NCBI GenBank assembly: GCA_027924585.1
Contig: BSBM01001444.1
Span: 992,001 to 1,056,000 of the forward strand
Origin: Larix kaempferi
Taxonomy: Eukaryota > Streptophyta > Pinopsida > Pinales > Pinaceae
Reading direction: 5' to 3'
DNA: 64,000 nt
A program made the translations under genes and the position numbers. Numbering within the stretch: position 1 is the stretch's first letter; every line of letters starts with the position of its first letter. Below the pieces are notes generated by a model, which saw only the letters and a list, made by a program, of their open reading frames with translations, was not told where the DNA came from and did no database searches. Below are positions 1 through 12,789 of this stretch, piece by piece.

Positions 1-1946
1 TGATGGAATCTATGTACGGGAAGGAGAGATCTTTTTCCAATGGTCTCACAAATCATTAAATTTCAACAACACTCTCAATCTACCAAAAATGATAATGAAA
101 GCACTCTTTTTGTTTTGCAAGCAAAACATGGAAATCAACAACACATCAAATCCAAATCAAAGCACTTCTTTTTGTCTTTTTTAATTAAAATGAACCTAAA
201 TGATGAAAAAGGAGAATCTCTATCTAGAGCACACTAACTTTTCAATTTTCACAATGATAACCTAAAAGCATGAAAACCAAAGATGCATATAACTCCTTCA
301 AGCATGGAATCACTTTTGAAAAAATTGGACTACACTTGGATTTTCCAAGAAAGTGAATGACTCATAATTCGAGAAAAATGCAAACGATTAATTCTCTTTC
401 CAAACTTTCTGAATTCCAATGCATGAAACAATTTTTACAACAATTCTCAAATGAGCTTGAAAACGGTAAAAATGAAGCACCTTTAATTTTTCCAATGATA
501 TGCCAAGACGAAACTTGATAACGATGATGCTTTTAAGTGTAAATGGATGAAAAGAAAGACTACTTGCAGCACTCTAATCACTTGGAAATTCTCAAAGAAA
601 TGACAAGCACTCCAATGACCTAAAAACACAAAAATCACTCGAAAAGATCAAATGCAAGCCAACCAAAGATAACTAATCTCAACAATAGTTTGGGAGCGGA
701 TATAGCATGCTGGATAGATCTAGTGAGGTGATCAGGAAGAACGAGATGGAGTGGATGACCGTGGGGGATTGAAATTTCCCACCACTTCAATTGAAATCAC
801 TTGATAAAAAAGACCCAAAGACCAACACAAGCAAACCAAATGAAACACTGTTGAATAAAAGGACCTCTGCCTGGAAGATATAGTGCAGAGATGTCTACTG
901 ATCAATCCAAAAATCAAAATTTGGAGAAGAAGAGCCCAAGCCCTAAGCTTGAAAACTCGGCGCAGGCTGTGGTTAGGCACAGAGCGCCCAACGCAGGTTG
1001 CAAGAAGGGGAAAAGCGTCGGCGGCGTAGACTGTCAAATAGGCAAAAGCGTCGGTGGCGCAGTATCCTCAGAAGAAAAAAGTGCTCTGGATAAACATGCG
1101 CACTGGGTACACTACCCAGGTGCGTCGGGCGAATAAATCAGTGCAAACAAGGAAAAAATCCAAGCAATGATCAAGTAAATGGACTGAAAATGGTTTTGCA
1201 GACCTAGAGAAAGTCAACAAACTCCTAAAGGAAAGAAGCTGATGCTGAAAATAGGCTGAAGAGGCAAAGTAATGGCTCATTAAGAAAATCAAGAATAACG
1301 CACTCAAACTTGAAATCAAAACAAATGTATGTCCCCAGTACGATCGCCTGATTTGTTATTGGACAATCTACTTGAGCGGACGCGAGCCAGATCTCCCTAG
1401 TTCAATGTGAATCTAGAACAAATAAGGACAGAATACAAAGCTACTTTCTTAGATCTACTTAGATATCAAGTACTTAGACATCTTACCTTCGGATTGTAGA
1501 TCTTCTTCCTCGTTGTTGCTCCAAGCTCTGCGGTCGTCAAATCCGTAACTGCAAGACATGTCAAAACATGTGGAAACAATACAAGCAGTAAAACATGTCT
1601 AAACAATAATTGATCTAAGTAAACAGTTAAGGAAGTAAACTACAAACATTACCAACACAATAACATTCGTGGAAAGAGTTCATATTACTGTAAAAAAGAG
1701 GGAAATACAATGTAGAGAGATGATTACAACCTAAGCCTTAATGCTACAATCCTCCTCCAACAAGCCAAGCCAATGCCCCCAAAGGAAGTGTGAGTCTCCC
1801 AATAGATGGATAGGGATCCCCTAAGGTAATTTCACCAGCATGTAAGTGCCATGGACTTCCTCCCCTTGGAATGGAGAGGGGCCTTGTATTTATAGGACCA
1901 AGTGGATAGAGTAGGTTGAGGATCATGGAGAGAGGGCTAAGGGATC
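1..1946. other. Unassigned repeat-like DNA, no recognisable gene
   Basis: I see no protein family in either strand; the open frames are short and low in information. On the minus strand, immediately after the R1 repeat ends, there is a TATAAATA motif at about 1881-1896 followed by C-rich sequence. This resembles the U3/R boundary of an LTR, so the stretch may be a fragment of another retroelement into which R1 inserted. That is inference only. Confidence 0.4.
1881..1896 (-). promoter_or_regulatory. TATA-box-like motif (CCTATAAATACAAGGC)
   Basis: Read on the minus strand, a TATAAATA core is followed by a pyrimidine-rich stretch, as in a plant Pol II or LTR promoter. No coding sequence follows nearby, so its owner is unknown. 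Confidence 0.3.
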
Positions 1947-4900
1947 TGTTGTCACCTAACCTGTAGTTACCCCTATGGATGTATCCACTCATGGATGGAA
2001 ATAGGGAAGGGAAAATCAAAGGTGCAACCACGATCACCTCGACCTCCAATGGATTGGTTGTCACGCCAGTCGAGGCAACCTTCACTTTATGTTGTCTAGC
2101 CCAGACAACAAAGGGGGAGACCCGATCTACTCCCGACAGGAGAGATCAAAACCAAGACACCAAATCAAGTTAATTCTAAATGAAGTAAGGTGTATGGTTC
2201 ATCCTAGACCTTAGGGTGAAGTCACAAGACAAGTGAGGGATTCAAAGAGTGTAGCTTTGGTTCATAGTTGATGTGGGAGTGACTTATAATATTTGAAATG
2301 AGATCTAGGATTAGAGTACTAGTTCAATATTGGAAAATCCACTGCCTTGGGAATCGTGTCCAATGCAGGGTAGTTTAAGGGTTAAATTGGGGATAACTAG
2401 TACAAGTGACAAGCTTGACCATGATACATGATGGCATCAAGGGTTTAGTTCACCACACAAGGTCAAACCACAAATTAATCCAACAATCTAGGAAAGTCGA
2501 ATTGACTTGGAGAGAAACCAATGCCTTGGGAATTGGGATAATGGAGTCAAAGTAGGGTTGACTTGTGGTTAAAGACTCCTATGGCATGAGACAAGTGGGC
2601 GATTAAGGTCTTGATGGATGAATAGGTCTAGATCTAGGTTTGACCAAAGTGGACCACAATCCCTTAAAATAAGGGATGCTATCCCCAAGGCAAGATTTGA
2701 CAAGGTGACACACTAGACCTAGGTTTTGAATTATTCCCGTTCCAAATCCACTGAAATCTCAAGTACCCTTGTCCTAGAAGTGGACAAACTCCCTTCTCCC
2801 AGGTGGTGTGACTTTACCCAAGGAAGCCTAAAAGTGGGGTAAATGGGGTTAAGACAAGTCCGATGACATCCAAACTTTAGATCCGGGTAGGTTAGTCAAG
2901 TAGGAGTGTGGATCTATAATTTCACGGCAATCCGACGGCTAGATCTTACTAGATCTGAGTTTAAATATACCAAGTGGTCCAAAATGGGGATTAAATCCCT
3001 TAAAATGTGGAATAGGGCCCACAAGGTATAAATCAGAAAAGTGACAATCTGGGGGTAGGTTATTTGATGTGTAGATTATGAATCAAGCGGGATCTCAACT
3101 ACCCACCACCTAGATCTAGGCCAACTCACCCTCACCAATAAGTGCGCCTTGCTTGGGAGAGCTAGTTTGGCTTGGGAAGAGGGTCAAACGGAAGCCAATC
3201 CTCACCAAACTATAGATCCGGGAATACGTGGATGCTATAGAGGTGGGTTTTCAATATTATGCCCAACCACCCACTAGATCTAAGTAGATCTGAGAAAATA
3301 TAAAATGAGGGTTTTGAAATAATTAGGGTTTTATCAATTTATGAGCTATGTCAATGGATTGGATCAAGATAAGAGAAACAAACCTGTGGATCTTACCTGG
3401 GTAACCTTGTAGATGCCTTGATGATGATGATCTATGCAAACCCGATCAATTTGAGAAGCTTTGAGGCAGTTCTCTATGCAATCGATTTAGTCCAAGAAGC
3501 CAATGCGCCCTCTCTCCTGCACAACAAACGTCAACAATATCAGATTTGATGTAATCAAGAGATAAGACTAATGCCACAAGAGAAGTAACAGAAAGATAGC
3601 ATAGATCACAATGATGCTAATGATAACCCTCTGATACAAGCAAATGCCAAGAAAGTCGATTTGAAGAAGCCTTGCAAAATCGCCCTTGTTGAACTCGCCC
3701 TCCTGTAGACAAACAATGATTTCCAGAAATAGATAGATCTTACCACAAATTCCAAATGCTAGGTTGCAATAGACTTTCCAATCACCATCTAAGAACACCA
3801 GATGTAAAGGAGACCACAAGAATTTCCACAAGAAAGTTTTTCTATACCAATAATCCAAGAGCCAAAGACCCCTTACAATGAGAAGCTCTCTCCTTTAAAT
3901 AGGAAGGAGAGGCATCAAAATCCTAACCACTTTTTGAATGAGTGGCTAAGATTAAAAGATACAAATGTCTAATCAATGGTTGAGATGAGCTCAACAATAA
4001 AATACATGGATCACTAATAAAATATTATATGAGTGGACAAAATCGCCCTAGAAGAGGGGAATCCCACCAAATCATGATGACAAAATATAATAAGGGGCTT
4101 ATGGTGGGTCAAAGGGGTAATTTTATCCCTCCTTGGTCAATCCCCATAGCACAATAATCATAAAATAATCATCAATATACCAAATCGTGCCTCCATGGTC
4201 AAATCGTAGGCCTCAAAAAGACCTCAGAAATCATCAGAAAGTGCCATAAGTGATGGATGCAGGCCCCGATGAAGCTGAAACTGCTGGAGGAGGTGTGGAA
4301 GACCCCGATCTATCATCACTGATCATCCCATGCCATAACATTGCCTCGGTATCCCAAATCGATTTCCTCAATAGCCATTTCTACCAATCCTGAAATGCCT
4401 CGGGAAGCATGAAACTGCCCCAAACTGACTCCTGGAGTGCCTGCGCTGTCAAGGTGAGGGCACCAGTGTGTCCGGGAGGGGGGTAATATGGTAAAAAAAA
4501 GTGGCTGGACCACCCCCTCCATCATCAGCGCCCTAGGTCAACCGGATAAAAATCACATCTGCTCTGACAGGGCCTCCGACAGACCAAAACTGCACTGGGA
4601 TAGCCTACTGAGGCCCAATCATCACTTTAAGTGCCCGGAACTGAAAACAAACTGTCTCATCGGACTCAGAAGGTCCAAATCCATCCAAAATGTGTACTCA
4701 TACACCATATGAGTCTCTGCATGATCAAAATATATATCCAATATACCGGAACAGGGCCAATAATAATAATCTGTAAATGATCAAATACTGCTGTAAACCA
4801 AGAATCATCATCATAACCCTGTAGCTGCTGCATAGAATCATCATGTATGTACACATAGACCATATATCATCTATCCATATCATCATAGGGTCCAACCATC

Positions 4901-6500
4901 TCATGTCCTATGGTTGACCTTGGTCAGACTAGGCCTAACCAAGTCAGCATGACCCAATATAACTCAGACCATCATCATAAGCTGCTGCAAAGTGTCAAAG
5001 GTTAATGCATGCTCTACAACTTATTCAAATAACAATTATAACACAAAGTAATCATTACTGGCGATCTAAATCCAAATATATAGTGTCATTAATTATTATT
5101 ATTACTCAGACCAGACTTTCAAGATCATACTCACTTCATAGCTGTGATCAGTTTGTTAGTGAAGGGTGAAGGTTAAAATAACTGGCTAGGCTAAGGGATG
5201 ACTTGACTGACTTAACTTTGTGACACTTTGGCAAGGGAAAGGGAATACACACCATAGTATATACTGAATGAGCAATAACACAGGGAATGGCGGTGTCTCA
5301 CAAATGGATGAGTTGTTCAAAGAGGGTTTATTCACCTTTAACATATGCGCACAATCCATAATACAAATGAGGCCAGCAATCGTTTTGATATAACGTTTAA
5401 GTTCCATTGCTTTTGGGCCTGAAGTTTCCATAGCCTTGGTCTATGTGTGTTTATAAACACATTGCATAGATTTACATTTATTTTAGGCTTTCTATTGCAG
5501 GTGTGTTTTTAAGGCACTTGTTTACCTGAGCACTTCTAGGTGTGTCATGGACAGCTTGTTTACCTAGGTATTTATTTTTCCAAAAGATATAACATTTTAT
5601 TTTCATGGCCATTTTCATTTGGCATGCCTTTCATTCATGTGTGTTTAGAAACACATTGCATGAATGGGCTTTTTATACAAGATATAGCATTTCATTTTCC
5701 AGATTTTGTATACATGGCAGCACTAAAAGTTTCAGGTTTAGCCAACACAACTTTAGTGACTAGGGGGAATTCCAAGGAACTCCAACTCACCATAGGTAAG
5801 TTTTGTCACCAACTCAGAGCCGAGACACAATAAACAGGGAAGCTCATCCAATACAGAGGCTACAGTGGGGAAAAGTCCTCCATGCCACTATTCAAGTAGT
5901 AAGTCAAGGTGATAAACTAAAAAGGTAGGCAATGGATGGATGAAGACAATGAATAATGGAGCCAACACTAGCAAGCCAAGGTATGGTGGAATGATCACCT
6001 CTATTCTCCCTAAGGAGGGTAAAACCAATGAGTATGAATAGTGAACTTCTAAGTCTGAGTAGGGACAAATATAATATATATATAATAAAATCAACCAGGT
6101 CCACATATCTATATGATCGCCAGATCATGATACTAAGTGCTAAGACATGCTATAAGAATAATTATAAAAGCAATATAACCATAACACAATGATATACCTG
6201 CTGAGTCATATACCTGAATGCTCATCAACCTGTACCATCATATGTCCTCTGAAGTTGCTGCTGTAACTCTGGGCACTACTGACTGCTCTGTACCAATGGT
6301 ATAATGGCTACATCGGTCATCTCTCTGAGTGTCCTGAGACTTAGTCATGGCATGGGGAATATACACTGTTGTCCACAATCTGATAGTGATCCAATGTAGA
6401 TGCTCATCTCAGCATCTCAAATGTAAGGAAACTGGCTGAATAGTGTACTGGCATCAGAAAAATAATGTATGGTAGCCCGGCTACTATGTATGTGATAACA
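1947..6500 (-). mobile_element. R1: 4.55-kb LTR-like repeat, family R
   Basis: On the minus strand the unit starts TGTTATCAC and ends GTGACAACA, i.e. the TG...CA termini of an LTR. GGATC lies on both sides (1942-1946 and 6501-6505), the size of a retroelement target duplication. It is closely similar along its length to the plus-strand copy at 40367-44907 and more distantly to 6563-11053. No gag or pol domain is visible in any frame. A TATTTAAA box about 2.6 kb from its 5' end fits a very long U3. I interpret it as a giant solo LTR; an alternative is a non-autonomous large retrotransposon derivative. Confidence 0.7.
3894..3901 (-). promoter_or_regulatory. TATA box of R1 (TATTTAAA)
   Basis: TATTTAAAGGAGAGAG on the minus strand sits at the same relative place in the R copies at 20356 and 42955, and a TATATAAGG equivalent occurs in R2. 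Conservation between copies supports an LTR core promoter. Confidence 0.5.
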
Positions 6501-6562
6501 GGATCCTCCCCTGAGGTTAGGGAACCGTAGGACAACTCACCTAGGAGTTAGGGATAGGGATC
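6501..6562. other. 62-bp spacer between R1 and R2
   Basis: It begins GGATCCTCCCC and ends AGGGATC, so both ends repeat the GGATC that also lies at the outer edges of R1 and R2. It has no TGG-initial primer-binding site. Read on the minus strand it ends in a purine-rich CAGGGGAGGATCC just before the R1 start, which could be a polypurine tract. Confidence 0.5.
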
Positions 6563-9500
6563 TGTTATCACACAACTTGTAGTTGCCTCTAGAGGTATCC
6601 CATCCGGGACGGTAGAGGAGTTAGGCAACTAAAGAGGTGACCTAAGAGATGCCACGGTTCCCAATGCAATTGGGAGTCACGTCAACCGAGGCACTCTTCG
6701 CTTTAGGTCAAGGTGTAACTAGACCAAGGGGGAGACCCTATACCCCAATCACAGTTGATTGGACCCAAACAAAGGTTTCTAAGGATGGATAAGTAATGAG
6801 TTACGGAAACCAATGCAAGGCTAAGTAGACCTAATGTTTAATCTATGGTTGAAGGTGGTATCATGGATAACTAGTGTTTCAACCTATGTGTGGTTTAGGC
6901 CACTTGATGGGGTATGATTATTAAGTATAGTACCATGTGTTTACACAAGTGGGTCTTGTTGCCTTGGGAAGTGTGAAATGGTTCTAGATGGGCCCACAAG
7001 GTGAAGTTAAGTGTGAAGATGGTACTATAGGCTAGATCTAGGTTAGATCTACAAGTTAGAGTTGGTTCTAGGATTACCCATGTGCTAGATCTAGGGTTTG
7101 ACACTAATCCCAAGAAGTGCGCCTTGCTTGGAGAAGGACTAGTGCCTTGTTTAGTGGGCTAATGGAGTCAAGAAAGATGTCAAAGTGTAGATCGGGACAC
7201 CTAGAAGCCAAGTCAAGTGAAATGGATGTGATCCAATGGTTAGGTCTTACTAGATCTAGGTTTTTGAGTGATGACCAAAAGTGGACCACAATTCCTTAAA
7301 ACAAGGAATGCAATCCCCAAGGTAGATCGGGGCAAAAGGATAGTCTAGACCTAGGTTTCAAGGCATGGGCATCCCAAATCCACGAAAATCTCCAACACCC
7401 ACTTCCTAGAAGTGGTCCAACTCAAAACTCCCAAGGGGTGCGACTTTCTCAAGGAGAGGCAAAATGTGGGTTTTGGTGGACCAAACCAAGTCCAATGGCC
7501 ACCAAAATGTAGATCCGGGGTGTTAGTACCCCGATCTATGTTCCTTCAAAGTTTCAAGTGAATCCAATGGGTAGATCTTAGTAGATCTAAGTTTTAAAGT
7601 GCCAAGAAGGTCAAAAGGGGGTTTCAACCCCTCAAAACATGGAGAGATGTCCACAAGGTAGTTTTCACCGAAGTAAGGATATGGGTATGTGTTATCAAGT
7701 GTCTAGTAGTCAACTCAAGCGGGATCTCACATACCCATGTGCTAGATCTAGCCCAACAAGCCTCTCTCAAGGAAGTGCGCTTTAGGTCAAGGAGAGCTTT
7801 TTGTCTTAGAAAATGGATCAATTCTTTGCCAATCACCACCAAACTATAGATCCAACTAGGGGTGGATGCTATAGAGGTGGGTTTTCAATATCTTTTCAAA
7901 AGGAGGGCTAGATCTAAGTAGATCTAAGAAATACCAAAAACAAGGGTTTTACTTTGATTAGGGTTTTTGTGATCTAGAAATTATGGAAGATTCAAGGAAG
8001 AGAAGATCATACCTCTTGGGACATACCTGGATGAAGAGATGAATGCTAGTTGAGACGAGGATTACTTTGCTAAAGATCAAATGGAGAATTGTTGAAGCCC
8101 TCTTGCCAAATCGATTTTTCCAAGCCACATGTGATTCCTTCTAACCTGTCAAGCCAAGGAGCAAAGCATCAATTAGTTTAACAAATTGAAGGTAAATGCA
8201 AGCAAGAGAGAGAAAAACATAGAATAGTTGACACAAAGGCAAAACCACCCCCTGTCAAACCCAAAACGACTTCTTCCAAGCTTGAAGGGCAAGCCTCCCC
8301 ACCAATTCGCACTTGTCAAAGTCGCCTTCTCAACCTGCAAATAAAGTATGGCAAATATGCAAGATAGCTACAATAGATCCTCCAGTGCAATGGACAATAG
8401 CATTTACAATCGAAACAACCAACATCCACTCCAATCCAAGCATGTACTCCAAAAGATAGAAATTTTATTCCAAGAGCCAAGAGCCAAAAATCTCTAGATG
8501 AATTTTACAATGAGGGGGTCTCCTCCTTATATAGGATAATAAAGACCAAAACCCTAGATCTCAAAACCAATTTTTGAAATGAGTGGTTGAGATTAGAAGA
8601 TCTCACAACATAATCAATGGCTAGGATGAATCCATAACAATATATCACATGGATCACTCAACATAACAATAGCGCCCTCACTAAATGGTACACTAGAGGG
8701 TGACGTCATCCCACAAGAGGGGTATAAAGTACAATAATCCACCTCATGATGACTAGGACATGATATAATAAGCACATGGTGGGGCTAGGAGGTATAAATC
8801 CTTGCTATCTCACCCCAAGGCACAATAAAATAATAAAATATGCCCAATATAATAACAATGACCAAAACTGTCCTCAGAATCCATGACAGTCGAGCAGTAA
8901 ATGTCCTCCTGTGATCAATCTGGAGATACCCACATGGTGAAAAATGACTGGAAGATAGTGAGATCAACCTGGAAGACCTCCGTGAAAACCAAATGCCAAA
9001 ACCTTGCCTCAATTGCCCAAATCGATTTCCTCAGTGACCACTTTATCCCATTTTTTAACTGCCTCGGGAACTGTGAAAGTGCCAAAACTGCCTCCTAGGG
9101 TGCTAGCGCTGTCCATCTGAGCCCACCAGGCTCTCCGGGAGGGGGGATAAATGGTAATAACCAGTGGCTGGACCACCCCCTCCATCATCAGCGCCCTAGG
9201 TGAACTGGCCTCTCGGGGCCCCTGCTGCTCAGGCTGGGAAATCAGCCCCAAATCTGGTCAACAAGCGTAAAACTGCATCAATCACTGTCAGAAGTGCCCG
9301 GAACTGAAAGATAAGTGTCTCAATGGATCCAGAAGACCCAAATCCACTAGGAATGAGTACTCATACACCCTGGGTTGCCCAAATGGGCCAGCTGTAGGGT
9401 CCACCATATATGGACAATGTATAATCTGCTGATCTGTAATAATAATAACCTGCTGAACTGGATCAAACATCATCTGTATCATATGTCCATCATATGATAT

Positions 9501-11053
9501 GATCATCAAACATGTGAGACCATAAATCATCATCAATAATCATCATACATGGTCCACATCATCACGGATCCCAAGAGTATATATAATCAAGGATAAATCA
9601 CATCAGTAGACTAAGACAATGCTTCCTTAATCATTCCCATAGCTAAGCTCAAAGTATAAATTCCATTCAGTGGCATTAATCAAGTTAATATATTCCGTGG
9701 TTATATAAAATTACTTGCACCATAGTTCAAATGACAAACTCACTCATTGGACATGGTCAAACTGCTAGTGAAGGATGAAGGCTAGGAGCAAGGTTGGGCC
9801 AAGGGTTTGACTTGTCTAACTTAACTCAAAAATACTTTGGACTGGGAAAAGGGGGAAGCTACAAACTCTGTGCTGGACAAAAGAACACGGGGGATGGCTG
9901 TGCCTCACAAATGGATAAGTTGTTTAGAGAGTGTTTATTCAACTTAGGCATCATGTCTACATCAAGTTGATCCAGGTTCATTAGGATCATTCAATTTTAT
10001 TTCCATGGCCTTTTTGGCCTACATAACCCTTCGGATTTCAGATGTGCTGAGAAGCACAACTAGTTGCAGCTTGCATCCAGGGCATGTTTTTCATATATTC
10101 ACAAGGTCAGCATTTGTTTAGATATATCTTTTAAGAACTATTGCTTTTTGGACCTTTCTTATACTCTTCGAGGAGTATTTTTAGCTTTTCATTGCTCTTG
10201 CCCTTTTTTTTTTGTTTCCATGGGCGAATTTATTAAGTTTCCATAGGTAGAACATGAGCTTTCAGTTTTAGCCAACAACATCTCAAGTGACTAGGGGGAG
10301 TTCGAGCCAATGCCAAACATCGGGACAACCGACCAGAATGATGTAGGCCTACAATCTAACTCACCAAAGGCAAGTTCTGTCACCAACTCAGAGCCGAGAC
10401 ACTAAATAAACAGGGATGTGGTCCAAACACAGAGGTAGAAAAATAGGGAAGTCCTCAGTATCAGAAAGTCAAATGAGACAAGTCAGGGTTTAAAGTCAAA
10501 CAGGAAGGTCATGTATGGATGGAGATAAGTGAGTATGGAGCCTACACTAGCAGACAACTGGTGTCGGGAAAGACCATGTCTATGTAAGGTGAAATACCAG
10601 TAAGTTTTGTTAAATGACCTAAAAGTGCAAGCAATTGTCCATTTTATGATTTACAGTTCATTTTAAGTAGTTTGCCACATCAGGAGTAATATACCAAGCA
10701 CATGCTATAATCATGACTAAATCAACAAGCTAATAATCCACAGTCAGTGAGAACATATCCATAGATCATACAACATCATCATAATAGCAATCATCATGCA
10801 TCATCTGAAACACTGCTGAAGTACATCTCTAGGCACTGAACTGAAACTGTAATGGGATAAGTGGTCACATCAGTCATCAAATCTGAACTCTCAAGGCTCA
10901 GCCTTGACACAAGGTCATACAATCTGAAAAATGTACTGCTCTGATCATGAGTGATCCAAAATATATAGCCATGCTCTGGAATAAATGAAGCTCCGGAATG
11001 TGCAGATATCTGCTGTACAAGAATAGTAGCCCTGCTACTATGGTGTGATAACA
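6563..11053 (-). mobile_element. R2: 4.49-kb LTR-like repeat, diverged family R member
   Basis: Minus-strand termini are TGTTATCAC and GTGATAACA, with GGATC at 6558-6562 and 11054-11058. It shares the order of recognisable blocks with R1 and R4 (terminal block, GC-rich block, TATA box, a block rich in AGATCTAG motifs, terminal block) but is clearly more diverged from R1 than R1 is from R4. No coding domain is visible. I read it as an older solo LTR of another subfamily. Confidence 0.65.
8525..8535 (-). promoter_or_regulatory. TATA box of R2 (CCTATATAAGG)
   Basis: This minus-strand motif sits at the position homologous to TATTTAAA in R1 and R4 and is followed by a similar 'CTCATTGTAA' stretch. 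Confidence 0.45.
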
Positions 11054-12477
11054 GGATCCACCTCATCCAACTTCTAGAAATCGCTCGAAAGATACCTTTA
11101 TCCCAATTAACCAACTCCAGTGCAAGCTGCATGAGGGAAACCTGCGTCAGGGAAGGGAAGCGCAGGCTGCACAAAGGCATCCTGTGTCGCCGGCATAGTT
11201 TGGAAGAGTTCATTCTGCGCCGGGCCTAGTTGGGCACTTCTTTCTCAAAGACAACATGTGCCGACCCAACTAGAAATGTGGACAAAGGGCATCAACTTGC
11301 TCTAACTGACTTGCTTGATCATGGAGACTTCAGGGATCAAGGCATTGAGTTAACAAGGGAATCATGATGGCGAGATTTAGGTGTAACACTTCATAATGGT
11401 TTTGAATAACAAAGTTAACATGGCCATAATGATTAGAAACAGTATCTTTAATCTGGTTGCCATCAATTTGAGTATCAAAACAATTATGAAGTTTCTCATT
11501 TTCAATAAAAGGATTAGAATATAATTTACATACAATCAGTTGTTGTTGATCATGGAATTCACGACAAGGCTGCGGGGAATCACTCTAGCCCCCTCCGCTT
11601 CGCTCCCAATTCACGATCCCGGAGGAAGAGGTGAGGAATCGATCTCGGGATTGCGATTCCTCTTCGCTTCCTCTCGGGATCGATTTTGTAATTCGTAAAT
11701 CCGGGGCAAAAAAAACGATCCCTGGTTTTTGAGGAATCGCTGAGGGAGCAATGAGGGATCGATGCTCCTAGAGCGATCCCTCATCGCTCCCTCAACGATC
11801 CTGAACCAAAAAAATCGCTCCTGAAAAAGCTCCCTGAGCGATTCTGCGGGCTAAGCGGACTTGAGTCCGATTTTTCTCAAATTTGCAAAAACAAATTGTT
11901 TTTTAGTGATTGGCTAGGGTTCATTTAGGCAAATAAACACTATTAAACTCCATTTGGACTCATTCTATTCCTCATTTCATTGATTTCACTTCCCTTGCTA
12001 GGGCTTTGAGTGGGTTTACTAGTTGTTTGAGAGCAAATTTGTGGGAGCTTGGAGGGGAGATTGAAGGGGAGATTGAAAGCTTCTATTTGTGAGAGCTTGG
12101 AAGGGAGATTGAAGGCTCCCATAGAGACATTCAACCACCATTGAAGAGCTAAAGAGGTAGGCTCTAAAAACCCAATATTTGTTTGCTTTTGAAAAAATAT
12201 TTCACTATGTTAAATTTAAACCTTGCAATGTTCTCTTCTCCTACTCTTTCCAATTTCTTATTCTTCATCATTCTATTGCAGGCAACAAGTGACTCTCATC
12301 TTGAATTAAGAAACATGATGGGTATGTGGTTTTGGATTGTGTTTCCGCTTCTTCTCATTATGATGGTGTTGGGAAGCAAATATGGTGGTGGTAGTGATGA
12401 GGGGGAAGAGGTAGAGAGTGACACATACTGTGGAGAAGAGGAGGAAGGGGAAGAGGGTGATGATGATGAGATTGAGA
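11054..12477. other. Non-coding stretch 5' of the hAT gene; GC-rich foldback DNA
   Basis: From about 11560 to 11850 the DNA is made of repeated GATCCC/CGCTCC/GAGGAATCG words with strong self-complementarity. Similar CTCCCGCTCC-type words recur downstream of the second hAT remnant (59520-59575), so this may be the subterminal region of a hAT element. A short frame at 12183-12485 has a hydrophobic middle and a Glu/Asp-rich tail but matches nothing I know, and it may not be real. I found no 8-bp hAT target duplication. Confidence 0.35.
11741..11794. repeat. Near-perfect hairpin, 21-nt arms
   Basis: Arm 11741-11761 (starting TGAGGGAGC) is complementary to 11774-11794 (ending GCTCCCTCA) with one mismatch and a 12-nt loop. 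Confidence 0.75.
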
Positions 12478-12789
12478 GTGATTAGAGGCAAAAACAAAAA
12501 AGACACAACACCTTTGTGGAAGTGTGTGACAAGTATTGGGGGAGGGAGAGGGGGTGGAACCACAAAGCTTACATGACCCCATTGTAATAAAACTTACATA
12601 GGTTCATATACCACAAAGCTTACATGACCCCATTGTAATAAAACTTACACAGGTTCATATACCCGGGTGAGAAAGCATTTGTGTGGGATTATACCATGCG
12701 ATGAAGGTAAGTCTACTGGAGACAAAACCTGTGACAAAGTGTCAGCTAAAGAGAGAAATAAATACAAGATGGAAGAAGAGGCCGCTCAA
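12478..12789 (+). pseudogene. hAT transposase 5' part: BED zinc finger (continues at 31359)
   Basis: The frame encodes a Lys-rich lead, then TPLWKCVT, a Gly-rich loop, a PHC-NKTY-GSYTRVRKHL zinc-finger segment and a KMEEEAAQ linker. This is the BED-type finger that opens plant hAT transposases and binds the element ends. The finger core is duplicated in frame (51 bp, 12559-12660), and both copies carry TGA where the first Cys of the Cys-x-x-Cys pair is expected. The frame runs into the copia LTR at 12790. After the right-hand CTCAA duplication at 31359-31363 it resumes in phase with an Asn-Asn-Ser-Lys segment leading to the DUF659 region. Broken by the insertion, the stops and the duplication. 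Confidence 0.75.
12559..12660 (+). repeat. 51-bp tandem duplication (x2) inside the BED finger
   Basis: Copies 12559-12609 and 12610-12660 differ at about one base (ACATAGG versus ACACAGG). The length is 17 codons, so the frame is kept. Both copies contain the same TGA. Confidence 0.9.

Noticed and set aside
6501-6562. R1-spacer-R2 as a classical TRIM element
   Set aside because: TRIM LTRs are a few hundred bases; these are 4.5 kb and too diverged from each other, and the spacer has no TGG-initial primer site.
12183-12485. 100-codon frame with a hydrophobic segment and an acidic tail as a membrane protein gene
   Set aside because: It overlaps the start of the BED-finger exon in another frame, lacks any family resemblance and lies in transposon-derived DNA.
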